This document shows, in pieces, positions 8,946 through 17,489 of a stretch of DNA of 17,489 bases (within the stretch, counting starts at the first letter, position 1; each line of letters begins with the position of its first letter). The stretch comes from Jimgerdemannia flammicorona (lineage: Eukaryota; Mucoromycota; Endogonomycetes; Endogonales; Endogonaceae): assembly GCA_003990745.1 (NCBI GenBank), contig RBNI01002792.1, positions 1-17,489 on the forward strand, in the 5' to 3' direction. The position numbers were made by a program, and so were the translations under genes. The notes under the pieces are model-generated. The model was not told the origin of the DNA. It made no database searches and was given only the letters and a program-made list of their open reading frames with translations.

Positions 8946-9404
8946 ACTTTAGTACCAGTATCTTCATTAGCTTTGAAATTACCTGGAATAGATAGAGGTC
9001 AGATGAATCTGGATCAATCTAGGATACATTGTAGACTTAGAGGATTTCAGTTTAAGCAAAATATAGCAAAAGTCAGCAACATATTTTTTGGCTGATGTGC
9101 AAGCTCTCTTACTCACACTGATCAAGATATGATACCTGATTTTCTCTGTGTTATCAAATATAAAGAACAGTATATCTCAAAATCTGAGAGTTTGTTCTAT
9201 AATTTGGCTTATGATATTAGAGTTCCACTAGAGTCTAATATATATGATGATGGTGTTTCACTCAAATCAACTACATAGTTCAACAGTTATTGGAAATAGA
9301 GAAGTTTTGAACAGTTTATCTCTGAGTGTCTGTTACAGAATCTTGAAAGCTGTGTACTGCTACAAAAATTTTTTGGAAACTTAGAAGAACAAAAAAATCT
9401 GTAG

Positions 9405-9542
9405 ATATTTTGTATATTTGGTAACTAATTTTTATGTTATATTATAGTTTTTGAATATTTGATAGAAGTTTGGCAAATATAGTATTCTTTTTTCAGGTTT
9501 TTTTTCTACTAAAGAAAATTTAGTTTGGTTTGTCATCAGAAG
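9405..9542. other. AT-rich spacer without gene
   Basis: Follows the terminal stop of the coding relic. T-rich, with GT...AG-like pairs that are too short to be credible introns. Nothing else is recognised. Confidence 0.4.
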
Positions 9543-9670
9543 AATTTGCCAGGATTCTAGCTCCTGAAGCAAATTTGAGCTGGTTCAATTTGGATTCAAA
9601 TCAACCTGAACTTGGCATATAATGAATTTGAATTTGAATCAGCTCAAATCAGACACATGGTTGGCAAATT
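9543..9670. mobile_element. Foldback/MITE-like inverted repeat
   Basis: The left arm begins 'aatttgcca' (9543-9551) and continues to 'atttgagctggttcaatt' (from 9573). The right arm mirrors this: 'atttgaatcagctcaaat' ends at 9649 and 'tggcaaatt' closes at 9662-9670. The reverse complement of the right arm matches the left arm at both ends, with about 11 nt missing between. It has no coding capacity. It lies about 40 bp from the truncated end of the minus-strand LINE, so it may have inserted there. No clear target duplication is seen. Confidence 0.45.
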
Positions 9671-9709
9671 TGAATTAGATTCGAATTTCCCTAACTCAAT
9701 TGGAGTACT

Positions 9710-10260
9710 ATCCCTGATACTAACAGATACTATCAACCAACTCCATATCATGTTCCACCTAAAGCCATTGAGATAGTCTAGCTGAGATCACTACTTCTAT
9801 CCCACCATCAGATCTGTCAAGTGTCCTATTATATACCATATTGAAGTTTCTCCCAAAAATGTCCATTTCAACTACCTCCCAACCTTCTCAAGCCAGCCAA
9901 TCCCCCACCCATTGGTTTTGCTCTCTGCTAACTGCTGGGAGATAGACAGAGCCTACTATTAGTTCATCATCTGCCCCTTCTTACAATCTGCCCTATACTA
10001 ATCTGTTGTCATACACTTCTATCTTTACTAGCTTGCCCCTGCCCATACATACCAACCAGTATGCCCACCTGCTCATTCCAACCAGTTCCACTATACCAGT
10101 CTTTGCTCCATTCTTCATAGTCCTTCTCACTATAGGTCTGAACATTCTGAAGAAATACAACATTATATCTCCTGACCTTAAGCCATTAAAACAGTCACCA
10201 CTGCTTAACCCCATTAAACAGTTCATTGATATTGAGTGATAAAATATGTAAACTGTTCAT
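9710..10260 (-). pseudogene. Relic LINE ORF2, N-terminal endonuclease part
   Basis: The ATG at 10260-10258 opens with 'MNSLHILSLNINEL', matching the ORF2 start of the larger LINE ('MNSTTNIFSLNVNGL'). Further along come 'VVFLQNVQ' (for 'LFLLQDVW'), 'QVGILV' (for 'KVGILV') and a 'FGRNFNMV'-like box (about 9865-9825, for 'LGGDFNMV'). It ends just past the segment equivalent to 'LVDTM'. Many stops and frame changes are present. No reverse-transcriptase segment follows. Confidence 0.78.
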
Positions 10261-10269
10261 TGTTATTAG

Positions 10270-12060
10270 AAAAATTGTTTAAAGCTCTGCTGGGACTACC
10301 ACCACCTTCTTAGTCCTCTCTCTGATAATTTCCTTCTGGTCCTCACAAATAGCCCTCTAGATATGATTACCATTCACACTGCTACAGAAAAAGTCCACCT
10401 GCTTAGATATCATCTTCCTAATAGCTGCCATCCTCTTCTTATTGACATCAGACCTCTCATCCTCCAAAATAACTACCACTATTGCTGTAACCAACTTCAG
10501 CCCCTACATCATAATATTAAGGAACCCCTCCCATGCCTTCTGAGAACTATGAAATATATCCAACTCCTTAATGTCCTCTTCTACAAGCTCCTCAAGTATA
10601 GCCTGATAACAGTCATCTGCTATAGCCACCAAGGGTCAGAAGTAGCTGGCCTAGGGACTCTGTCTAGCTCCTGCAATAACTCTCTATCAGTCAAGACATC
10701 TGAAGCCACCTCTACCAAGTCATTCTCCTCAGTAACCTTCTCCAGCCTCACCACCTCATCTGCCCCAGAGTACTCTCAATATACATTTACTGCCCTAGCT
10801 ATACAGATGTCCTCTATCTGAGTCTTAGAGATAACTTCAACAAACTTCTCAAAACCCCCTACTCCAACCTTCTCCTTATCAACACACTTCCCCTTTACTG
10901 GAGCAAAAACAAAGCTCTCTACACTATTTAGTTATGAAAAGGATACCTCAGCTCTCACCACCTCCTCCACTACAAACCTCTTGAAGACTATCTGCAGGTA
11001 CTCTCAATTCTCTTTCCTCTACCTCTTCCTCTTCCTATCTGCCGCAATCCCGATCCAATTCTTAGCAAACTCCTCTTATTTTCACTTCTGCAACTTCTTT
11101 GCTACCTCCTTCTCTACTAAGGCAATCAACATCTCTTCTTTCTCCTACTCAGACCCTTTCCTTCTCTACACCTTGAACTCCTGTCCTCTAATTCAGATCA
11201 CCTCAGACAAGTCCTGCCCTAGCCCCATTATCTCCTTTCCTATCAGCCACAACATTACCTCACAATTACCATTTCTCAGCTTCATGTCTTCCCAGAACAT
11301 AAACCCAAAGTCAACTATCTCACCAAAGCTCTCCAGCACCTCAGCCACTGTCACCTTGATCTCTTGTTGACTCAAAGTTGGCAGACCCTCAACCACTAAG
11401 CATACTACACATGGATCCTATCTCAGATACCTCACTATCTCCATCTTAATGTTCTTGACTATCAGCCCTTTCTCTAGAGCCTTCACAATAGCATTCTTCT
11501 CAATAAAGCCAACCTCTACTACCTCTGCTGATAGAATAAACTTCAAAGACTCAGCTCCTGCAATCTCCTCACCTACTAGTTGCAGAACCTCTCTGACCAA
11601 TAGCCCAAGTCCCAAAAAGTTAGCAGAGATAGTCTATATAAATACAGACTTATATAAGAAAGGGTGCACCACCAGTTCACCTGTCCCAGCTGCCAATGTC
11701 ACCTTCTCTTTACTTTCAGAAACTCCTGACATCACTCTACCAGTTACAGCTATACTACCAGCAGTCACTCCTCCAGCCACTGGTCTAGCCCCAGAAGAAC
11801 TAGTCTCAGCCATCACACCACCAGACCCCTGCTCCCTGCTGGGCACCTGGCCAGTCACCTGACCAGTCACCTGACTCCTCCCTCTGTCAACATATCCCCC
11901 CTACTCTACCTCCATGGGCCTAGTAGTAGCCCTGCTGCCCTCTACTACAGTATGTCAGCTTTTGATACCAGCAGGCCTCCCCTGACCACTTGCCTTACCA
12001 GCAGCAGCATCAGCCCCCACAACTACTGCAAAACTCTTGAGAAGGTCTAGGTTAGGTCTC
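10270..12060 (-). pseudogene. Relic LINE ORF1 (gag-like)
   Basis: Minus-strand fragments match the plus-strand ORF1 in order. Positions 11870-11634 give a Gly/Val/Thr-rich N-terminal stretch. Positions 11615-11418 give 'AEVVEVGFIEKNA', matching 'LEAVEVGFEEEDL'. Positions 11396-11193 give 'FGEIVDFGFMFWED', matching 'YGEVVDIGFRVWEG'. The last 30 or so codons of ORF1 seem to be missing before the ORF2 start at 10260. Frequent stops make it non-functional. Open frames on the plus strand here are only shadows of this relic. Confidence 0.8.
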
Positions 12061-12535
12061 CTTCTCTCTAAGCACTCAGAGCTTGATGAACCTTAAGTTG
12101 TTATCAGACAAAAACTTGACAGATTTTGATGAAACTTATTATAAACTATTGCCAGACTTCTATCACACCTAGTACATCAGTATAGGTGAAGTGAAAACTT
12201 GAAAATATATTGCTTTTCACAAAAAGATGCCTGTATAGCTTAGCTTACTCCAAGTAGTTTGAGCAAAAGAAGTCCTCTGGACTTATCTGTTTACTAGAAC
12301 TAGATTATTGGGACCAATATCTATAAGAGTATACCTATATATTAGATTCAGTAATATTAGAGCTCAACAATATAACTTCTTTAACTCCAAACAAAAGCCA
12401 GAGATAAAGAAAACCCTCTAACTAACCAATAAGAAGCAGAATGAATTCATGGTAGATAAGTAAAGAACTTATATTTAAGACTCTCTCAAAAGGAGTAATA
12501 TATGAGCTAAGATCTGAAAAGTCTCCATTTCTACT
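12061..12535. other. AT-rich, CpG-free spacer, no gene seen
   Basis: Stops are dense in all frames. No repeat, tRNA-like or conserved protein signal is recognised. It may include unrecognisable parts of the neighbouring LINE or gypsy relics. Confidence 0.4.
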
Positions 12536-12690
12536 TTATGAGCTTGTGAGCTTTGATTATATTAGAGTATTAGCTCTTAGTTTCAGTCAGATATTATCTA
12601 AATAAGGAAAATTCCACTCTTCAAGCCTGTGGGCCTTGATTGTCTTACTGTATTAGCTCTCAGTTCTAGATAGATATAGCTAAAATACTA
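12536..12690. repeat. 84-bp direct duplication
   Basis: Two copies starting near 12536 and 12620 share 'gcYtgtgRgcYttgatt', then 'gtattagctctYagtt' and 'agatat'. The period is about 84 bp and the copies are diverged. Confidence 0.6.
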
Positions 12691-12969
12691 GCCACTATAC
12701 TATCCCACTCTCTGTCAGCCAATCAAAAGACTCTACTGAGATAATATCCATCTCAATCCTGATGACCACCCCCAGCCTGGCACCCAACTAGTTTACTGTA
12801 ATCACTCTTCCTCCTTCCAACCTCAATCAAAAAACAGTTACTCATGCCAGAACTATACTCATCAGAAAGCTCACTAAAGCTCAGAGTGCTCTACTATAGA
12901 CACTGATAACTTATACTAATACTTAATATCCAAGGTCAGCTAACTCTCTTTATAGCCTGTAATATACTA
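12691..12969. other. CpG-free spacer, no gene seen
   Basis: Less AT-rich than its surroundings and C-rich in part (12760-12850). No conserved protein segment is recognised, although in a gypsy element the reverse transcriptase would be expected upstream of the readable RNase H/integrase part. Confidence 0.35.
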
Positions 12970-12979
12970 CAATAATATC

Positions 12980-13115
12980 TTATTAATAATAGACAAAAGA
13001 AAGAAGGTACTATTCTAAAGTGGGTATACTCCAGATATAGTCAGAGGTACCAAAAACTATAAGAAAGTAGAAAAAACACTGATCTGATACTAATAAAGAG
13101 ACAACTCATCTCCAT
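12980..13115 (+). pseudogene. Possible gypsy RNase H C-terminal tail
   Basis: The segment translates with 'NRQKKEG', resembling the RQ(A)(R/K)W box, and later 'RYQKL' and a degraded stretch resembling the 'ADALTRR' end of Ty3/gypsy RNase H. Frames shift within it. The call rests mainly on position just upstream of the integrase zinc finger and is weak alone. Confidence 0.35.
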
Positions 13116-13309
13116 TGTCTTCCTTCCACTACACTCTTATAGATATAGTAACTATACAGAGGTAAAAGAGATGAAAGAGATTCAGATAGTTGTCTACTCA
13201 TATCTTATAACTGGTATAAAAGTAGAGAAAAGAGTGAAGGAAAACTACTAGTTATATTAGAGTATTAGAAGGAATAATCAATAAAGTCAGTATATAAACT
13301 TAGTTATCT

Positions 13310-13425
13310 AAGAGAAATAAATAATTATAATAAGATAAGAAGAGCAATATAGTAACTAGAAATAGAGAAAGATATTAGATAATTTATTAAGATCTGTGAT
13401 AAATATCAGAAATAGAAACAAGATC
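13310..13425 (+). pseudogene. Gypsy integrase zinc-binding region relic
   Basis: From 13335 the frame reads 'IRRAI', two stops, 'LEIEKDIR', a stop, then 'FIKICDKYQK'. This matches the second half of the HHCC finger, whose usual end is 'C-D-K-C-Q-K'. The first Cys is TGT at 13395; the second has become Tyr (TAT at 13404), a G-to-A change. Three of the stops can be read as Gln or Trp codons. In active elements this finger helps integrase multimerise and hold the DNA ends. Confidence 0.65.
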
Positions 13426-13479
13426 AATAGAACCAGATACTGAAATCAGTAGATATAGAACTAATACTATTTATCAATA

Positions 13480-13800
13480 TTGCAATAAAATATAATCAGT
13501 CCCCTATCAGTAATATTAACTAGTAACTAATATATTATTATTATTATAGATCTCTTTATAAAATAGATAAAAGTAGAACTTCTCATAGAAACCAATATAC
13601 AGTCAATTACTAATTTCTTCTATAGAGAAATTATCTGACAATTTAAGACACTGAAGCAAGTAAAATCAGATATAGGGACAGAATTTATAAAGTAGCTCTT
13701 TGAGATTCTCTCTAAGAAGTATGTATAAGATTTAGTATATTCAAACTATAGGTTATTATTTATAGAGAAATAGATAAATAGAAAGGATCAATAAGACTCT
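13480..13800 (+). pseudogene. Gypsy integrase catalytic core relic
   Basis: Frame 1 reads 'IDLFIK', a stop (TAG in place of expected Trp), 'IKVE'; then 'NFFYREII', a stop, 'QF'; then 'VKSDIGTEF'; and later 'YSNYRLLFIEK'. Candidate DDE residues are Asp at 13549, Asp at 13669 and Glu at 13765. The second spacing is 31 residues where about 35 is usual, so a short deletion is likely. Preceding sequence has 'SPISNIN', like the 'GPLP' box before the core. In an intact element this domain joins the cDNA to host DNA. Confidence 0.72.
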
Positions 13801-14101
13801 CAAGAATATTATTACTAAGATCTAAGATAACTATAAAAATTGAGACTACTATTTACTAATAGTATTATCTCTCAGAAATTGCTATTTAGAGAGAAAGTCT
13901 GAAGAAATTCTATTATCTAATAGAGATATAGTATAGAAATATATAGATACTGAGATATAGAGATTATATCAAATAAGAAGAAGGCCAAAGATTATATATA
14001 TAATTAAGATATAAGTATTATAATAGAATAATATATAGAAGATTCACAAGTTCTTAGAGATTATCAAGATAAAAGACAAAGTCCAAGTATATTGAAATAT
14101 A

Positions 14102-14205
14102 GTAAAATCTTCATAGTTATAAAAACTAAAGTCTAAATGAAAAGGATCTTACCTTGTATAAAATATAAGAAATCATCTATTAGCTATAAAAACTATCAGA
14201 TACAA
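14102..14205 (+). pseudogene. Gypsy integrase GPY/F-like module relic
   Basis: From 14102 the frame gives 'KLKSK', a TGA (14138), 'KGSYLV', then 'NHLLAIK'. The family pattern is K-x-K-x-K-W-x-G-P-Y-x-V followed by a Leu-Ala-rich strand. TGA replaces Trp (G-to-A) and Ser replaces Pro (C-to-T). The spacing from the core (about 110 codons) suits the integrase C-terminus. Confidence 0.65.
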
Positions 14206-14210
14206 TCATC

Positions 14211-14832
14211 TTCACTACTATTTAAACTAACTCAGGAAGTACTATAGCTAACTAATAAAATACTACTCTCACCCTCAAGATTATAAGTATTACTCAGCAA
14301 GTTATAAAAAGACAATAATATTCTACTGAGCTACTAGCTATAGAGGATTTCTTTGATAGTATTTAAAGTATTATATAGATCTATCTATTATATATTTTAT
14401 ACTTTAGAGTCTATCAGAACTATGCTGAGTTTCAAGAGTACTTCAAGCTAGAATAATTACTAAATAAGAAGAAGAAGATTATTAAAAAAGAGTAGATTGC
14501 TGAGTACTAGATATTCTATATCCAAATTACTATTATTAAGCAGATTTATAGACTATTTAAGGATAATGAACAAGCTCTGGTCTATTTCTAAAGAATAGTC
14601 TCAGGATATTTCTAATAAGTAAAGAGATATTATTGAAAGAATATAATTGAGTAGATTATATAGTATAAGAATATATATATAATTAATTAAAGTATGAGAG
14701 TTTGAATAAGATAATTCAGAGACAAAATTACTTATTTAAGAGAAAGTTGTGATAATTGATCTGAATTAGAAAATATAATCAGAAATAAATATTTAATTAT
14801 ATTATCTGAAACTGATTTCTCAAATAATATAG
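14211..14832. other. AT-rich region with possible coding residue, no identifiable gene
   Basis: Stops are dense. One frame at about 14475-14590 gives a longer stop-poor stretch ('QITIIKQIYRLFKDNEQALV') that may be a decayed protein of the gypsy element or another transposon. I cannot assign it. Confidence 0.3.
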
Positions 14833-14901
14833 TATTATATAGTTAGTAGATATAGAGTCTGTTATAAAAAAAAAAAAAAAAAAAAAGATATTATATAGTT
14901 A
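14833..14901 (+). mobile_element. Tiny A-tailed insertion flanked by 13-bp direct repeats
   Basis: 'tattatatagtta' occurs at 14833-14845 and at 14889-14901. Between them lie about 20 nt, 21 A residues (14866-14886) and 'ga'. This is the pattern of an extremely 5'-truncated LINE or SINE with target duplication. The 20 nt before the A run ('tagagtctgttat') resemble the end of the local LINE ('tggagtccaagtgactat'). In such AT-rich sequence the repeat could be chance. Confidence 0.35.
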
Positions 14902-15324
14902 ACAGTCACTCAATCTCTCAGTTATATAATTTATACAGCCATATAAAACTCATAATTATATAGATTATATAGATATCTAGATCTCTCAACTATATAAAAT
15001 AACTTATAGGAAAAGAAGCAATTATATAGTTAGCAAACTTATATAAATATATATTCCTAGTATCTAGAGTAAATAAATCTCAGATTAAAATAGTTTAAGT
15101 AAAGAGATAAGAAACTAGTAAGTCTGTAGACAAATATATTTCAAACTCACCCACTCTTATATCTGAGAACTTCAAGAAGTTAAAGAAAATCAAGTATTTA
15201 AGATAAAGAAATCTGCTATACTTCTGCTATTATATATCTATTATATTATAATATATATTGATTTTAAGAAAATATATACTCTAGCTAAGTCTCTAAAGTA
15301 GAATATAATTTAACTAAATTAATT
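14902..15324. other. AT-rich, CpG-free, no gene
   Basis: Frequent 'atatag' and 'ctcaactatata' motifs, with no coding or RNA-gene signal. Confidence 0.4.
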
Positions 15325-15855
15325 CTTAAATATATATCAGAACTATATAAAGTATTATATAGTTTACTATATATTTATATATATTTTTACATATTATTTA
15401 TTTATTGTAAAAATAATATTATTAACTCTAAAAGATATATCAGAACTATATAATATATAAATATAATATAATAATTTTATAATCTGAGTATATTTACTCA
15501 TTATTTATTTATTTTAAAATATAAATAAGTCTCTTATTTAAAATAAGATCTTATCTAAGCTAAATATTAAAAGTATATTAGAACTATATAAGATATTATT
15601 GATAGCTATATAATAAATAAAGCTAATAATATATTTCTGTTATTTTATTAAATATTTATTTTTAAGATAATAAGATTAATATTAAGAGAGAATATATCTT
15701 TTTTAAGACTTTAAAGTAATATATAATTTTGGCTAAGTAAATCTTAAAGATATATTAATACTATATAATTGAATAAAATTTAAAATCTGAATATATTTAC
15801 TTATTTTAGAGAGTGATATTGATAATAAAAGGATATATCATAAGCAAGTCTTTAA

Positions 15856-15938
<83 letters not shown>

Positions 15939-16110
15939 TAACTAAACAAAATATCTTTAATAATTTAAAACTGTATAAAATATTATATATATATATATAA
16001 TAGTGAAAAGCTCACAATATATATAGTTTTAATTATTTTTTATAAAGCAATATAATTAGAAATATAATTGGTATCTTAAAAGATCTAAAATAGATAAAAA
16101 TATTATATAT
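15325..16110. repeat. Degenerate AT-rich dispersed repeat, six cores
   Basis: A core close to 'cttaaagatatatcagaact' plus 'atataa' occurs near 15325, 15428, 15566, 15743, 15953 and 16075. A second motif, 'atctgaRtatatttactYat', recurs near 15481 and 15781. Spacing is irregular (about 100-210 bp), so this is an eroded tandem or multi-copy repeat. The last two cores each precede a (TA)n tract. Confidence 0.55.
15859..15936. repeat. 78-nt homopolymeric A tract
   Basis: Uninterrupted A run, far longer than the LINE tail at 7693-7716. The left flank is 'tctttaaagc', the right 'cttaactaaac'. No obvious target duplication surrounds it. True length may be unreliable in assembly. Confidence 0.9.
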
Positions 16111-16323
16111 ATATATATATTTATTTTAATAAGATATCTAAAATTAACTATTGAAAAAATAATCTAGCTGAGAAAAATTATTGAAATCCCAACTATATAG
16201 TATTTAAAATATATATTTATATTAAATATGGTATATTTTATATTTTATTAATTAATATTCAGTTTGAATACCAACTATACTATAATAAATAAATTTCTAA
16301 AAATAAAAGATGTATATTTTTAC
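16111..16323. other. AT-rich end of the CpG-free block
   Basis: A (TA)n-like tract near 16104-16120 followed by A/T-rich DNA without coding signal. Composition changes at 16324, where the first CpG since 11051 appears. Confidence 0.5.
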
Positions 16324-16695
16324 CGTAATTGATTACTGATGGGAACATATACACAAGCCACATAATGACGTATTACATTAATAACGCGTTGTAAATCCCA
16401 TGTATAACTCAAATAACTGATAAGCCGGAAATATAAAAGAAATGTAATACCGAATATCTGGAGGTTTTCCGCCGTTGAAAAGTCACGTGTAAAGCTTGGA
16501 ATTACATTGTACTTAGAAATAAAGCAAGAAATGCATTGAAAGAAATATTACGCAAACGGGTTAATTGCCAGCAAGGGGGTTACGTGAATGTTCCGTAATG
16601 TTAAAAAACGTTCCATTTGCTCAATGCAGTATTCAAACTTGTTATAGCGTTATCACTAGCCCAGTCGGCGTCGTAAGAGCCGGATGTCGTTTGTT
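16324..16695. other. CpG-containing flank, no gene identified
   Basis: Ordinary mixed composition with many CpG sites (for example 'aacgcg', 'gccggaa', 'ccgccg', 'cacgtg'). A short open frame from 16565 (95 codons) is Leu/Arg/Ser-rich because it crosses the 15-bp repeats, and has no family resemblance, so I do not call it a gene. It could be the edge of a non-repetitive region. Confidence 0.4.
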
Positions 16696-16770
16696 ACGGA
16701 TGCCATTATTATGGATGTCGTTATTACGGATGTCGTTATTACGTACGTCGTTATTACGGATGCCGTTACT
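16696..16770. repeat. Five 15-bp units (acggatgtcgttatt)
   Basis: Five consecutive units starting at 16696, 16711, 16726, 16741 and 16756, with one more degenerate unit just upstream. A related 'ttcggaggttgt' / 'ttcggactt' repeat follows at about 16788-16843. Each unit carries CpGs that remain intact. Confidence 0.8.
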
Positions 16771-16843
16771 CCTGCCTAAATCGTTGTCGTTTCGGAGGTT
16801 GTCTCGGAGGTTGTTTCGGACTTTTAGGATTTTTCGGACTTCC

Positions 16844-17103
16844 TTAGCTTGACAGATGTATCCGCCGGAGTTGCGGTAGGCTTGCGGTTCGATTAATGCG
16901 CAGGCGTAGGTTACATGCCGTTAGTGGGTCTCAGGCTCATCCCAGTTGCGAACTTCGTTTCGAACTCTAGATTTGCGTCCATTTTTCGGCTGTTTGTATG
17001 GCTCCACGCCCACGTTGGCTGCTTTGACCGCCGTTCCTCCTCTCCTTGCGATAACAATCTCGCTCGCCGTGATATCCGCTCTTTGTCAAAACCATATAAT
17101 CAC
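16844..17103. other. CpG-rich spacer, no gene identified
   Basis: Two overlapping open frames (77-84 codons, 16915-17179) run through it and into the 19-bp repeats. Neither has a recognisable domain. Confidence 0.35.
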
Positions 17104-17156
17104 GTCCACCCGAACCATGTCCACCCACCCGAACCATGTCCACCCACCCGAACCAC
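17104..17156. repeat. 19-bp repeat (gtccacccacccgaaccat), three copies
   Basis: Copies at 17104 (4 nt shorter), 17119 and 17138, with one mismatch in the last. It ends in 'gtctattgaataattta'. Confidence 0.8.
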
Positions 17157-17221
17157 GTCTATTGAATAATTTATTATAATGATAAAATAGAATCCAGCTG
17201 TATTTTATAGCGCCCGCCGAC

Positions 17222-17489
17222 CCTATCCCACCCCGGCGCTTTCACTCCCGCTGACCTCCACGCCCACGCCCTCCACTGCCCACGCCCTCCACCGCCCACC
17301 GCCACCTCCCCACGCCCCAACCCGAACCTCACCTACAACCCAACCCAAACCCCACCCCCATGCCTTCCACCACCTCCCAACCCGAATCCCATCCCCACCA
17401 CCTCCCCACGCTCTCCACTATCTCTCCACACCCTCCACCACCTCCCCACGCCCACCACCACCTCCCTACGCCCTCCACTACCTTCCCAC
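17222..17489. repeat. C-rich degenerate simple repeat
   Basis: Strongly C-rich and G-poor, built from 'ccacgccctccac' and 'cacctcccca' units of 10-15 bp, open at the right edge. Translations are Pro/His/Thr-rich in all plus frames, with no codon-specific pattern, so I do not call a gene. Confidence 0.7.

Larger units (their letters stand above)
7732..9404 (+). pseudogene. Unrecognised coding relic, right fragment
   Basis: Reading resumes in the frame of the left fragment (7732-7872), breaks over 7873-7964, continues in another frame at 7967-8123 ('GRFFGSTIPILDRL', 'SVPYLKFSGF'), then stays in one frame from 8124 to TAG 9402-9404. That last stretch is stop-poor for its base composition (stops at 8184, about 8229, 8337, 8547, 8607, 8613, 8616, 9093 and around 9280-9300). 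It has mixed amino-acid content, for example 'GSYMSAGYTLTYTGDIHCS' and 'FLCVIKYKEQYISKSESL'. An 84-codon array of 9-bp units lies within it in phase. I recognise no domain or catalytic motif. With the left fragment the original ORF would be about 600 codons. Host gene, transposon-encoded protein or integrated viral ORF are all open. Confidence 0.5.
9710..12060 (-). mobile_element. Older divergent LINE copy, minus strand, 3'-truncated
   Basis: Read on the minus strand, the region parallels the LINE at 1954-7716 from early ORF1 to the end of the endonuclease's first half, then stops. The last matching point (9710-9740) corresponds to about 4495-4520 of the intact copy. Similarity is clear in protein but too low for a recent copy, so this is a related subfamily. 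No A-tail or target duplication is visible; the 5' limit near 12060 is approximate because the 5' UTRs do not match. Apart from two CpGs at 11043 and 11051, the copy is CpG-free. Confidence 0.8.
12970..14210 (+). mobile_element. Ty3/gypsy LTR-retrotransposon relic (pol 3' half)
   Basis: No long ORF survives, but translated segments occur in the canonical gypsy order: a possible RNase H tail, the integrase zinc finger, the DDE core and a GPY/F-like motif. Stop codons fall where conserved Gln, Trp or Arg are expected, consistent with C-to-T and G-to-A changes. LTRs and an upstream reverse transcriptase could not be identified. CpG is absent throughout. Confidence 0.7.

Noticed and set aside
8653..8967. 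Minus-strand 104-codon frame with Met/Leu/Arg/Ile repeats
   Set aside because: The reverse reading of the 9-bp array; multiples of 9 stay open on both strands. The plus frame is continuous with the flanking relic.
10006..11862. Plus-strand open frames of 77-152 codons
   Set aside because: Opposite strand of the minus-strand LINE relic, whose matches to ORF1 and ORF2 are clear.
16886..16900. 'ggttcgatt', resembling a tRNA B box
   Set aside because: No A box at suitable spacing and no cloverleaf can be drawn around it.
17222..17489. Proline-rich protein gene at the right edge
   Set aside because: Low-complexity C-rich repeat with similar Pro/His/Thr content in every frame.

Overview
The window looks like a repeat-rich, gene-poor stretch of a eukaryotic nuclear genome, most likely a filamentous fungus. 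Reasons: a two-ORF LINE with Tad1-like layout, a degraded Ty3/gypsy polyprotein, and mobile elements full of stop codons explicable as C-to-T (and in one case G-to-A) changes, as left by RIP or by deamination of methylated cytosine. The organism is an inference; no rRNA, tRNA or intact single-copy marker gene is present. I find no intact protein-coding gene.

Layout. Positions 1-1677 are satellite-like DNA: a 151-bp tandem repeat, a 23-bp pyrimidine-rich minisatellite, a roughly 95-bp tandem repeat and a short 10-bp array. From about 1684 to 9404 lies an unrecognised, stop-riddled coding relic, cut in two by an essentially full-length LINE (1954-7716). The LINE has a 24-nt A-tail and a perfect 15-bp target-site duplication (1939-1953 and 7717-7731). 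Its ORF1 (gag-like) and ORF2 (endonuclease, reverse transcriptase, CCHC knuckle) keep their domain order but carry 11 nonsense codons and two apparent 1-nt deletions. In the relic's right half, 28 head-to-tail 9-bp units run in phase with the reading frame (8694-8945).

A small foldback element (9543-9670) follows. Next is a second, older and divergent LINE on the minus strand (about 12060 down to 9710), truncated inside its endonuclease domain. An AT-rich block (12061-16323) holds an otherwise invisible gypsy relic on the plus strand (about 12970-14210; integrase zinc finger, integrase core and GPY/F-like domain still readable), a small A-tailed insertion-like patch, degenerate AT repeats and a 78-nt A run. 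No CpG dinucleotide occurs from 11053 to 16323. At 16324 CpG returns abruptly and the base composition changes; this right flank holds 15-bp, 19-bp and C-rich tandem repeats but no convincing gene.

The parts do not form a working system. They record layered events: the target ORF apparently carried a stop before the LINE entered; the LINE then decayed; older LINE and gypsy copies decayed further, to complete CpG loss.
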